Source of the DNA: Leptodactylus fallax
Taxonomy: Eukaryota; Chordata; Amphibia; Anura; Leptodactylidae
DNA: 64,000 nt
Reading direction: 5' to 3'
Assembly: GCA_947044405.1 (NCBI GenBank)
Contig: CAMRHE010000011.1
Location: 9,919,001 to 9,983,000 of the forward strand
The translations under genes were made by a program, and so were the position numbers. Each line of letters begins with the position of its first letter. The stretch's first letter is position 1. This document shows positions 10,013-21,145 of the stretch, piece by piece. The notes beneath the pieces were generated by a model. It did not search any database. It saw only the letters and a list, made by a program, of their open reading frames with translations, and was not told where the DNA came from.

Positions 10013-10930
10013 ACTATCTTTCTCTCTATTAAAAAATTAGAGTCTAAAAAACAGAGGTCTCCCATTTAAAATTGGTAGTGCAAAAAAAGTGTTATTACAA
10101 ACTTCAAAAATATAAAACAAAAATGTACTGCGGCATTCACCATTTTCAGTAAGATGTATTGTTTATTCCATCATTCTTAAAAGTCTTCTTGGGAAGAATA
10201 AGCATATGGTGCAAAAGTCCACATCAGATGACTTTTTCATAAGCAACAATGACCATATTTATACATCAAGGTGGAAAAGGTGAAGGATAGACTCTGATAA
10301 ATTGGCAATAGTGATGGCAATGGTGTCTTATGGTCATGAGGAAGTGCTTTCAAAGCGAAACAGCTGTCACCAGCTGTTTATGAGTGCCACAGTTTAAATG
10401 TAATCTTTTCCCTTTCCAACTACCTTTTCAATTGTAAAAAAAAAATCTGTAACAGCTTCTGTTTTCTTGGTTGTATCAATACCTCTAAATAGGGGTGTTA
10501 CATTGATGGTACCCAATACATATTTTTTCACTGTGCTGAAATATAGGATAATAAATAAGTAATGGTGCATTATCCATTTTTTATGGAAGTATAAAACATA
10601 GTGAGGGTTGTGAACATTTTTGATGTTTGGTATGCGAAACTGTAGTGGGTCTTTAAAATTTAGTTTACAGATATATTATTACTGTTTATGAAGTATTATT
10701 GAGTGTAGTGGTGAATAATGTTGTTTTATCTGTGAATAGCAAAGTCATTATTTGCCATGAAAATTAATGTGGTTAGAAAAAAAACCCCACAATACAACAA
10801 AATTTCAGCCTGCCACTAAGTGACCTGCAAACATCATTATAGTGAGCTCAGAAGAAAGTATTAACAAGGACAAGGCAGTTGATAATACTCTGTCACTCTA
10901 TTAAATTTTAAGAACATACTGGTTTCTTTA
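10013..10930. other. PLE #1 edge and unassigned sequence with one ribozyme-like motif
   Basis: The first 90 bases probably continue PLE #1 beyond the solo LTR. The rest is AT-rich and unassigned except for the hammerhead-like motif at 10331-10374. No frame here is credible. Confidence 0.4.
10331..10374 (+). ncRNA. Hammerhead-ribozyme-like motif with a damaged core
   Basis: The order of parts fits a type I hammerhead: TGGT (stem I), a core reading CATGA where CTGATGA is expected, a hairpin segment, GAAAC, a four-base loop AGCT, GTC (cleavage triplet), then ACCA, which pairs perfectly with TGGT. The core appears to have lost two bases (TG), so it should be inactive. The stem II segment GGAAGTGCTTTCAAAGC pairs only partly next to the core. 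PLEs are known to carry hammerheads, and PLE remnants are adjacent. Confidence 0.4.
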
Positions 10931-10934
10931 AAAT

Positions 10935-11610
10935 GGGATGGTGCTTGAAATCATTGTCTTCTTCTGTTACCCAATGCCTGCTCAGACCTAACTCACTTCT
11001 CCAAGGCCCTAGTGGCTTAAACAGATGTACTAAAGGACCATCTCAAGCAAGCCCTCATGTTATTAGAAGACCAAGAGAATCGCAGCAGGAAACGCAATCT
11101 CCAAATAAAAGGTCTCCCAGAATCCGACACATCAGAATCCTTTTAATGCTGCTCCCTTCAGAACACTACTCGGCCCTGAGAGAGCTGATAAGTTCTCTAT
11201 TGAACGAGCACATAGGACCCTGAGACCTAAACTCTGGTCTGGAGACCCTCCCCCCCTCCCAGGGACATCATATGTGTCCTCTTGTCCACTGTGTACACTA
11301 TTATATTGTCCACAGAGAAGGGTAGGAAAGATATAAAACATGGTGACGCCATACTTACCTTTTATCAAGACCTAGCCCCCTCAACTCTCTGGAAAAGCAG
11401 GTTACTGAAGCCCCTTCTGGACGTCCTATGGGTGTGGCCTATCCAATATGCCTGGCTGTTCTCCTTCAGCCTCTCCATACCACTGAATAGTCGTAGGCTA
11501 ACAGTCCATACTCCAGCTGAACTGAAAGCCGTATGGGAGGCGCTGAACATACCACCTCTCGACATTGCATCATGGATGCTGACTCTGACATTGGAACCAC
11601 TTCCTTGAAA
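10935..11610 (+). pseudogene. L1 ORF1 protein remnant of host L1 #2
   Basis: Frames with several shifts show the L1 ORF1 RNA-binding protein: LEDQENRSRKRNLQIKGLPE (11060-11120) is the end of the coiled coil and the first strand of the RRM-like domain; ERAHRTLRPKLWS and then the C-terminal domain TPAELKAVWEALNIPPLDIASW follow. The last open piece is 11282-11608. The N-terminus is missing or unrecognisable. A (TA)n run at 12035-12080 lies downstream in the spacer. Confidence 0.65.
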
Positions 11611-12033
11611 TCTCAAGGGTCCTTATTGGAAACATCTGGAAAAGTCTCTGAGGTCAAGACGATCCCTTCAGAATCAGGACTTGGCTTCACCCTGAGGCCA
11701 CCTCGCAACTTCTGTGGAACCCTGCCGAGAGCGTTATGTTTGGAATAGCTGTCTTGTTCTTTTTCTCAGGGACTGTATCCTTTCTTTGTTAATTAAGATA
11801 CTCGCTCTGAAGACTGATTCACATTATCTGCTTTGTATAGGTTTTGATCTTCCCCAGGGTCATAGACTCATATTTTAGTTGATGCTTGTTAGGACCATTT
11901 GGACTGCTGAGGATTTGGCTGCTACACCTGGCTCGTTTGACGAACTTCTTAATTGTGTGGTAGCCGCTCTCTTTTGCTCTCCCACCACTCACCTGTTAAA
12001 TAGTACTATTGTTAACTCTTATAATGTACTCCA

Positions 12034-12083
<50 letters not shown>

Positions 12084-12430
12084 GACATTGAACATGCCTC
12101 CGATAGTCCCTTCAGACCCGTTAACTCTCTGACCTTGACAAAACCCAGCAATATGTGCACTGCTCATAAGTTTTTGGACTGCTGCAGTTTGTGAATTAAT
12201 GCTCATCAGATAGCACCACACTCTGTAGCACAACCTCCTCTACTTTCAGTCGTGAAATACTGCAACAACATGTACACAACCCACCTTAGCCAGGTTACAT
12301 GCCAACTTTGATTTACTATGTCTCAAGTATGTGAAACCGTAACGTCGGTTATCCTTTTTGTGGTACAATGGAGTTTGACATAACCAAATTTACCCCTATG
12401 CTACTGCTCCCCCTTATACACCGCTATTCA

Positions 12431-14868
12431 GAGCAGTTCCTGGGGGAGAAAGGAGGAGCCAGGTTCTGTCTTTACACTGTGACAGTTGGTGAGACACTGC
12501 TATTGTTTTTGTCCTGTTTATGGACTGTGTGGCTGGAGCAAGCCACACGTACAGTTAGGGTATTCTTTGTATAGTTAGTTGCTCAGACGAGCAGGTTTCT
12601 GTTACCATTTTGCCTGACTGTAAAGGCTAATTTTTGTTTTGCCGTTTTGTGTAAAATAAACGCACAGGGTAAAACCTGTTTACACCCGAAATTTTGTGTC
12701 TGTCTCTGACTGTCTGGGTCCGCTGCGGCTACCACTGAGCTTATTCCCCCACATTTGGTGCTTCGGATGCGGGCAGACCCAGTTTAAAACAAGTCTTACA
12801 GAGACAAATACTTTTTTTTTTTTCTTCTCTCCGCCTTATGTCCTGGGTGAAGGCAGTAGGAGAGCCAAAAAAGGGCGCTGCCACCATGGAGGACTTGGTT
12901 AAGCTGCTTGGACAGGAGCAGCTGGAAGCTGAAAGGTGTCAACAGCGTGCCATAGAGGCGTCCGAGGCTCAGTTAGTTCAGGGCCGTGTTTATAACAGGA
13001 AGGCTAAGCTCCGAACTTTCAACCCCGGTGATCGAGTGTTAGTACTTGCACCCACAGTAGAAAGTAAATTTCTAGCCAAGTGGCAAGGCCCTTATGAAAT
13101 AATTGAAAAAGTGGGTGATGTAAACTACAAGGTTTTTCAGCCAGGCAGGAGAAAACCTGAACAAATATACCATGTGAATTTGTTAAAACCCTGGAAAGAT
13201 AGAAAATCCTTGTACCCCTAGAGAGGTTACTGCTAAAACAGGGGGTGCACAGGGTAAGGATTTTCCTGAGGTTGAAATAGCTGAGACCGTATCCAGGGTA
13301 CAGTCACAAGAGGCAAAAGAATTTGTACAGAGAAATAATTATGTATTTTCTGACTTACCTGGGTGTACTGATCTGATAGAGCATGACATTGTCACCCCAG
13401 ATGGTCTGTTTCAATACGTGACTATGCCTTTTGGTTTAGATGGTGCTCCTGCAACCTTCCAGCGACTGATGGACAAAATCCTTAAGCCACATCGCAGGTA
13501 TGCTTCAGCCTATCTTGATGATATTGTCTTCAGTCCTGATTGGGAAAGTCACTTGCCGAAAGTCCAAGCTGTACTAGATTCCCTTCGGGCAGCCAGGCTA
13601 ACTGCTAACCCCAAGAGTGTGCCTTAGGCCTTGAAGAAGCCCGGTATGTGGGGTACACAATAGGAAGGGGGATAATAAAACCCCAGGTTAATAAAGTAGA
13701 GGCTATCCAGAATTGGCCCCGTCCCTTGAGTAAGAAGCAAGTGAGGGCTTTCCTGGGAATGATGGGGTATTATCTCAGATTTATACCCAATTTTGCCTCT
13801 ATTGCAGCTCTCTTGACTGACCTTACCAAAGGAGGTAAATCTAGTCTCATCAAGTGGAGTGAAGAGGCTGAGGGGGCATTCCGGGAGCTAAAATCAGTCC
13901 TCTGTAAGCAGCCAGTCTTGATTTACTCCCGACTATGCCAAAGAATTTGTGGTACAGACTGACGCCTCTGATGTAGGGTTAGGCACAGTGCTGTCACAAG
14001 AAATTAAAGGTGAGGAACATCCAGTCACGTACTTAAGTAGAAAACTTACTCCTGCAGAAAAGAATTACAGTATTGTGGAAAGGGAGTGTTTGGCCATCAA
14101 ATGGGCACTGGAATCTCTACGATATTACTTGCTGGGCCGACATTTTAGGTTGGTTACCGACCACTCCCCTCTCACATGGATGTCTCAGGCCAAAGAGAAA
14201 AATGCCCGAGTCACTAGATGGTTCCTCACCCTGCAAAACTTCAAATTTAAGGTAGAGCACCGATCCGATAGGTTACAAGGAAATGTGGATGCTCTGTCCA
14301 GGGCACACTGTATGATGGTGAAAAATGTTCGCCCCTATAGGTTCGAACAAAGGAGGAGGGTATGTGAGAAGGTGACTGGTAAGATTCTGGAAGGTAGCTA
14401 TATCTCTCCCAGGCTCCTTAATTATGTGTGGTAGATCAGGTAAAAACCTGAGAGGGCTGTCTTTCATTAACCTCTTCCTCTCCTACTAGAGAGGAGCCTT
14501 CAACCACAGGTGGAAGTTGGGCCTCATTAAAGGCCTATAAAAGGTTGGCTAGTTCTCACTACTGAGCAGTTCCTGGGGAGAAAGGAGGAGCCGGGTTCTG
14601 TCTTTACACTGTGACAGTTGGTGAGACACTGCTATTGTTTTTGCCCTGTTTATGGACCGTGTGGCTGGAGCAAGCCACACTTTCAGTTAGGGTATTCTTT
14701 ATATAGTTAGTTGCTCAGACGAGCAGGTTTCTGTTACCGTTTTGCCTGACTGTAAAGGCTAATTTTTGTTTTGCCGTTTTGTGTAAAATAAACGCACAGG
14801 GTAAAACCTGTTTACACCCGAATTTTTGTGTCTGTCTCTGTGGCTACCACTGAGCTTATTCCCGCACA
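12431..14868 (+). mobile_element. Ty3/gypsy LTR element with integrase upstream of RT (Gmr1-like order), internally deleted
   Basis: The right LTR is 14425-14868 (TGTGTGG...CGCACA, 444 bp). The left LTR is a truncated copy of its 3' three-quarters (12431-12753), matching it from GAGCAGTTCCTGG to the end. A primer-site region starts TTTGGTGC at 12754. The internal part encodes a gag start, the integrase C-terminal GPY/F module, then RT and RNase H directly followed by the right LTR. Integrase before RT is the copia-like order found in Gmr1-type gypsy elements of deuterostomes. The element sits in host L1 #2. Confidence 0.75.
12838..14434 (+). pseudogene. Broken gag-pol of the gypsy element
   Basis: The 12838-13221 frame joins a gag-like start (MEDLVKLLGQEQLEAERCQ, at 12886) straight to the integrase tail with FNPGDRVLVL and KWQGPYEIIEKVGDV, so protease and most of integrase are deleted. 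A linker DLIEHDIVTPDG then jumps to YVTMPFGLDGAPATFQRL, so the first half of RT is missing too. The RT box is YLDDIVFS (about 13515). The frame breaks at 13625 and again near 13945, then the RNase H domain reads QTDASDVGLG, LSRKLTPAEKNYSIVE and TDHSPLTWM, ending at 14434 within the 3' LTR. It cannot make an active polyprotein. Confidence 0.75.
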
Positions 14869-15099
14869 TTACCCTGCAGATCAAGCTAGAGGTCTTCGAA
14901 TACCCACACCATTTGTTATTGTGTGAGCACTATAGGCCCCACACTCCTGTTCCTTCCATTGTTCACCCATAGCTGCGAGCCTCACAGGCAGGGATCACTT
15001 TTCATTGTTTGATTAATTGTATTCTTCTTGACAACTGTGATACGTTATTGATTTTGTACTATTAGCACTGCTCAATAAAAGTGCTTTACCTACTGTAGT

Positions 15100-15489
15100 T
15101 CCAGTGGAAAATGGATGTGGGAAACAATCCAGAAAAATAGAGGTACAGACCCCGCACTCTCCAAGTGGAATCCTTTATTTGGCTCAACACACAACGCGTT
15201 TCAGAGATATAAAATCCCCTATTTCAGAGTATACATAACATACAACATTGGGAAATTTAAAGGGCTAAGACAGGATGGACACACCCCCTGTTGGGAGGGG
15301 CTCAACGAGCTAGTTACAATCAACATAAACTCATTCAAACACATATTGAGAATAAGTGGGAAGCAAGAACGTATAAATAAAAAATAAATTAATAAATTCC
15401 TAGACATATAACTTCAATGACAGAAGTAAAAACAGTAAGAACATGACCAAATGGTCTTGGATGGGAGAAAAACATAAATAGGAAGAAAC

Positions 15490-15523
<34 letters not shown>

Positions 15524-15713
15524 CCAGAATATAAAGTGATAAATAGTTAGATAAAATAGAAGGGGATTTTCATACTTTAATCAAAAACATTTTCAAGGGC
15601 TTCGTTAAGACCCTCAAAACTCGACCTATGGGCTTGGAAGGCATGTTTGGATACACTATGTTTGATAAATCCATTCAGTACATTTGGCCTGTGTTACATT
15701 TTATATTCTGGTC

Positions 15714-15758
<45 letters not shown>

Positions 15759-17177
15759 CTTCCTATTTATGTTTTTCTCCCATCCAAGACCATTTGGTCA
15801 TATTCTTACTGTTTTTACTTCTGTCATGGAAGTTATATGTCTAGGAATTTATTAATAATTTTGCATTCTATAATCTTATAGTTGTGAATGTTTTTTTTTT
15901 TCTCTGATCTAAGACCATATGGTCATTTTTTATATATGTGCATACCGTCGTTTCTTATTCTGTTATGGTAGTTATATGTAAAATAAATTTTTTTTTATGA
16001 TTTTATACCCCATAATTATATGGGTATGTTTGTATTGAATTTTAAAATGTTTTATTATATCAAGTGCTTTATGTTCACATATCTCTTATCATAATTTGTA
16101 AATTTGAACATTTGTCCAAACATAATCCCTTGAAATACTGGTCTGGTCACTGCTAAATTGCCCTTGGCAAACTATCCCGTTTTAAAATAATCCCTAATAA
16201 GGAGGATAGATAGGGCATACTATTTGTATAGAAGCCCATAGAGCGAACGCTGGTATTCGGCAGCTGATCCAGGCAGTCGTATGTTGAATCACCTGTTCGA
16301 TGCTTGTTCTCTCCCCCTCCGTTTCCAGTGACATGCGTACTAGCAATTTAGTCTCTTGGACGGACAGCAATATACGATTAGCGCATGCGCAAAACAGCGC
16401 ACAGCCCCTAGCCTGCTTTACATATACATCTGGCGGGAACGAGCGTTGTGCATGTGCAACACGAACCCTGAGATGCTAACCGAGCCCAGTAGCCTTCTTT
16501 CTACAGTAATTGATCAGTTTCTTACAACCACGATATCAGGTCATGATTTTAACTTTGTAAGTACCACGTTCATGCTTCCCACTCATTCTCAATATGTGTT
16601 TTAATGAGTTTATGTTGATTGTAACTAGCTCGTTGAGCGCCTCCCAACAGGGGGTGTGCCCATCCTGTCTTAGCCCTATAAATTTCCCAATGTTGTATGT
16701 TATGTATACTCTGAAAAAGGGGATTTTATATCTCTGAAACGCATTGTGTGTTGAGCCAAATAAAGGAGTTCACTTGGAGAGTGTGGGGTCTGTACCTCTA
16801 TTTTTCTGGATTGTTTCCCACAACCATTTTCCACTGGAACTACACTGTCCGGATCCTAGGAGTCCTGGCGTTCAGAGGTCCTGCAGCATTCAGTTATCCA
16901 TCAGGATTACTATTACAATCCTACATAGTGGTTGTGACTCTTCACAACTAAACCAGGTGAAGGCAAAACAACAACATTATTATCCACATCCTGTTTTGAC
17001 ATCTCTCTACCTGTGTTATATTGATACGCAGCCTTCACTGCTGTAATTTGACAACAGTTGACTGTGTATCCCATTTGTTTCACCTTCACTTGTCATGCAA
17101 TAGAGCACGTGGTACTAATATATCAAACAGTATCATGCTATGTACCACTTGGCATTGACTTTTTTATTTCTTTAAAG
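15100..17177. mobile_element. PLE-type fold-back insertion: long inverted repeat with 14-bp target duplication
   Basis: TTACCTACTGTAGT occurs on both sides (15086-15099 and 17178-17191), giving an exact TSD. Inside, about 280 bp at 15100-15380 is the reverse complement of 16565-16842. These arms include GAAACGCGTTGTGTGTTGAG-type text with an upstream CTGA and a stem, resembling PLE terminal sequences. A second inverted pair lies within (15389-15531 against 15703-15853), and part of it recurs directly at 15905-15990. (TA)n runs sit at 15493-15521 and 15717-15752. No protein is encoded, so it would be non-autonomous. The right side (16845-17177) is unique. Confidence 0.6.
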
Positions 17178-18768
17178 TTACCTACTGTAGTGAGACTGTA
17201 GAAACTACTGTCCTACAGTCTCCAATACCACCCCCCTTCCCTACTAACCATTCTTGCTTACTCCTGCCTTTCCAACTCTATTCTTGGAGTTCTATTATAA
17301 TCCCTTATATCCTGATAGATTGGGCTATCCTCCGCTGCAATTTCACCCATGGCCTAAGTACTAGTAACAACTCTCAATATCCACGGACCAAACGCTCTGC
17401 AGAAGAGCCGCAGTCTACTTCTCATCATCAAGTAACTACAGACGAAGATCCTCTTCCTCCAGGAGACACATTTTAAGATGGGACAAGTTCCCAAATGCTC
17501 AATCGATGGTTCCACAATAGTAGCACAATTCCTCCTCCAGAGGAGTTTCCAAAGCTATACACCATTCTCTTCTGTTTCATTGTACAAAACAACACCGAGA
17601 TGAAGAGGGAAGAGCGTTGTTTCTTAAAGGTTCTATTGCTTCCACCACATATGCTCTGGCCCATCTTTATGCTCCCACTACTAATCATCTGATCTGGTTA
17701 ATGAAAACCCTGGAAGATCTCAGCCTCTTTGCAGAAGGAGTGGTGATTCTTGAGGGCAATCTGGACGTGGTCCTTAAACCACGGCTGGACACATCTTCTG
17801 GGAAAACTGAGGTGGCATTTTGAAAACTATACACTAAATTGCAAGATCTACAGTTAAAAGATGTCTGGCGTATACATTTTCCCTCCACAAAAGACTTTAT
17901 GTTTATTCCAACCCACGAAAGTCTTTCCAAAGATTGGACTACATATTGATATCTAGATTCCTACTCCAATTTACCACAAAACCATCAATTGGATCGATCA
18001 CCATTTCTGATCACACTCCTGTCTCGGTTCAGATATTGCTTGCTCCTCTGCCACTTCCTGAATACACCTATAGACTCAAAGTAGCACTAGATAATGAAGA
18101 TTTATGTTCAGAATTTTCCAAACACCTCTGAGAATATTTGTAAGTGAACTCTACCTCTGACCTGATCTCTGCAATTGTGTGGGAAGCCCATAATGTCTAC
18201 ATTAGAGGGATCCTCATCGGCCTCTGTTCTAGGCTGAAGAAGTCTAATCAAGCTAAGGTTGATTCCATCTTAAATATGATAGACCAACTGGAATGCCTCT
18301 GCAAGAGATCATTGGTTGAGGAGCAGCTTTCACAACTGCAGGCACTGCGGGAGGAACTGAGAGATATCACCAACTGAGCGTTAACGCCAGAGCATCAAAA
18401 CATCGTCCCTACTTCCATCATAAGCTCTATGCTTATAGCAACAAAGGTGGAAAGATGATGTCCTCTCTGATAAAGAAAGTCAGAGCCTGAACACACATTT
18501 CTGCTATCAAGACTCCTGACAGAACTCTGCATTCTGTAACCTCTAAAATGGCTGAGGAATTCTAGGAATTTTATTTCTCTCTTTATAATCTCAATCACCC
18601 CACTACGAACTCATCTTTGACCAACACAGTGGACCGTAATCAGGCTTTTCTCGATCTGCTCCAGCTACCACAACTTACAACGCAACAAGTAAATTCATGG
18701 ATCCTATTACAGACAACAAACTAAAGAAAACAAATTTTTAGTTTCCCACCAGACAAAAGTCCGGGCCC

Positions 18769-20140
18769 GTGAGACCCCACCCCACCATAGGACCCACTCT
18801 CTGGGTATGTAGGTCGCTCTTCTGTAAGGAGCGGATCTCCCCCTCCCCTTCACCATTACTTCCCATCCTGGGAAACCCTGCCTTTATGGCGGGTCTATCT
18901 CAAGGGCCATTCCGGCAGTGGCGAGTGGCGGGCAGACTGAGGGCCCTACATTTTCGCTCTGGTGGCAACTGGATGTCTCACCGGGAACTACTCACCGCAC
19001 CGGACCTTCCGGCGCTTGGCCCATGGCGGGTTTTTCAACTCACGCACTTCCTTTCTTCATTACCCAACTCCCCGGGGTATGACAGACAGCCCACGAGGTT
19101 TGAGGAGATTTGCATTGGAAGGGGCCTGCTAAGACACTCACTTTCTGATTTCTATTTGCTCCTGGTGTCCCCTCCTCTGGGCCACAGACCCTCCTACTTA
19201 ACCAGATGGCCATGACCTTCTTTGACCAACAGCGCTCCAGAATTTTTGAGTTTACCCACAAGAGTTCGATAGCTAGCAGATATCAGGAGGCGGGATATAA
19301 AATCCTGACTAGATGGTACCATGTTCCGTCTAAACTACACAGACTCTTCCCGTCCTTCTCTCCTGCTTGTTGGCGTTGTGGCTCGGAGGAGGGGACGCTT
19401 TTACATATTTTCTGGGAATGCTCGATATTGAGAGACTTTTGGGAGGGAGTACATAGGATGCTAGGTCAGATATTCCAAACTTCCATTCCTAACACGCCAG
19501 CCTTCTTTCAGCTACACCTTTCAGACTGCCCCCTGCGTACATACCGCAAATCCTCCCTACGGCACATGATCAATGCCGCTAGGGCGTGTATCTCAGCGCT
19601 GTGGAAATCGTCTAATCCCCCTTCTCTCCTTCACTGGATTCGCAAAGTGGAGGATATTCAGTACATGGAGGATCTCACGGCATCCCTTCGTGATGCGAGG
19701 GAATCCTTTATGGCGGCCTGGACGCCGTGGATTCTTTTTCAGGGATCCCAGGCCTATAAAGATCTGACGGGTAGACCTTGATTTAAGGTTTACGCAGCCG
19801 ATATGGAGTGGTCGGGGTCCTTGTCTGTTTGTCATTTGTGTGTTAACTCTTGGTTCCCACATTTGTGCTCTCCCTGTCTTTCTCTCTCTCTCCCTATTTC
19901 TCCCTTTCTCTCCTGCTTCCTTCCCCCTCTTTGTTCCTTTTCCCCCCTGACAACTGATATGATCAGCAGAAGCTGATGTTCTAATATATCTAATTCATGA
20001 TACCATGTTATTATGTATGGATGTTGATATATGTCTTGATCCTTGAGGTCAAGCACTTGTTTGGCTCACGTCATCTTTGTTTGTTGTTATTTCTGTATAA
20101 TTTCTAAAACAAAGAATTAAAAAAAAATAAATAAATAAAG
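18769..20140 (+). mobile_element. 5'-truncated L1 fragment (ORF2 C-terminus and 3' end) inside host L1 #2
   Basis: Frames 18769-19215 and 19206-19781 (one frameshift between) encode the C-terminal third of an L1-group ORF2. The end has the cysteine-histidine motif CWRCGSEEGTLLHIFWEC (about 19365-19420). The 3' UTR ends in an A-rich tail with AAATAAATAAATAAA to 20140. The flanking host L1 codons read PDKSPGP / GPDSFPF across the insertion, and GCCCG is present on both sides, so the TSD is only about 5 bp. The relatively long frames make it younger than its host. Confidence 0.7.
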
Positions 20141-20949
20141 CCCGGACAGTTTTCCATTTACATTTCATACAATGTTTATGTCCACCCTATTGCTGCATTT
20201 GCAAGAATCACTCAATGCTCTTCTCTATGGAGCAGCACTCCCAAATGAAGTGCAGAAGGTTTATGTCACACTTATACCGAAGGACCAAAAAGAGCCCACC
20301 CTCTGTAGCAGTTATAGGCCAATCTCACTGTTAAGGACACTAAGTTCTGGGCAAAACTGCTAGCCCTCAGATTACAGCCTTTTCTTCCCTCTCTTATACA
20401 TGAAGAACAGGCTGGTTTTGTGAAGTCAAGGGAAGGTAATGACAACTCCGCAAAGCTTCTTCATGCTATAGCTTACACTGAGACCTCAAAAACACCACTA
20501 GCCCTTCTCGAAGTAGACGCCGAGAAGATTTTTGATAGAGTGAACTGGAACTTCTTAATAGCTGCCTTACGAAAATTCGGCCTACCGCAGCCTTTCATTT
20601 CGGCCATTATGACGCTATACTTACACCCTCATGCTACGCTGAAGGTCAAGGCACTCTATCCCCGGCCTTCTCGATAACCAACGGTACCCAAAAGGGCTGC
20701 TCTCTAGTCCTCTTCATCCTACCTCTAGAACCTTTACACCAAAAAGTCCAATAAGACTCTGATGTTCTAGGTTTTCAATTGGGAAACACCGTCCTAAATT
20801 TGACTGCCTTTGCTGATGACATTCTATTTGTTGTTACAAACCCAGACCGCTGTCTCCACAGACTCAGAGAGTTGAAAGGTCAGTACAGCTAACTATAAAG
20901 TGAATGCAAGCAAGTCTGAAATCCTTCCCATTTTGAACCCTCCTCTGTT

Positions 20950-21145
20950 AATGAAATAATAATAATAATAATACATTTTATTTATATAGCGCCAACATAT
21001 TCCACAATTTACAAATTGTAGGGTTCAAGTACAGACAAAAAGATACATTACAGAGAAATAGTCAATTCACACAATGGGACTGAGGGCCCTGCTCGCAAGA
21101 GCTTACAATCTAAGAATGACTTAGATTGTAAAAATGACTTAAAAA
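20950..21145. repeat. Short interspersed repeat with an (AAT)n end
   Basis: It begins with an AATAATAATAAT run, then ATTTTATTTATATAGCGCC and a segment containing GCTCGCAAGAGCTTACAATC. This is a short, very common repeat in frog genomes as I recall it; the family name is uncertain. It lies inside host L1 ORF2 just after the RT box. AATGACTTA is repeated near its right edge. Confidence 0.5.

Larger units (their letters stand above)
5500..10100 (-). mobile_element. Decayed Penelope-like element (PLE #1), split by two later insertions
   Basis: Read on the minus strand from high to low coordinates, broken frames follow the domain order of a Penelope-like retroelement: a GTTM / SYANI-like block (about 9290-9350), the RT box FIDDTIFIWD (about 9210-9240), a TLYIEEDKF-like block (about 9090), and NCSHLTDYNEEENFLQEK (8940-8995). 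After a gap, the pre-endonuclease stretch PEKPKFVFSKAWTMGNFI (6010-6070) and a GIY-YIG-like tail RIQEHLYNIGN plus LHFKQKHS (5590-5690) follow. Many stops show long decay. The element is interrupted at 6105-8805 by an inverted-end transposon and at 9468-10007 by a solo LTR. About 40 residues expected between the two flanks of the first insertion seem to be lost. Confidence 0.6.

Noticed and set aside
11879..12233. Short frames with runs of Tyr-Ile
   Set aside because: They are translations of a (TA)n microsatellite.
12754..12775. Named tRNA for the gypsy primer site
   Set aside because: TTTGGTGC follows the LTR, but I could not match the rest to a specific tRNA by eye.
19206..19781. Host gene of 191 codons
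   Set aside because: It ends in the L1 ORF2 cysteine motif and is followed by a LINE 3' end.
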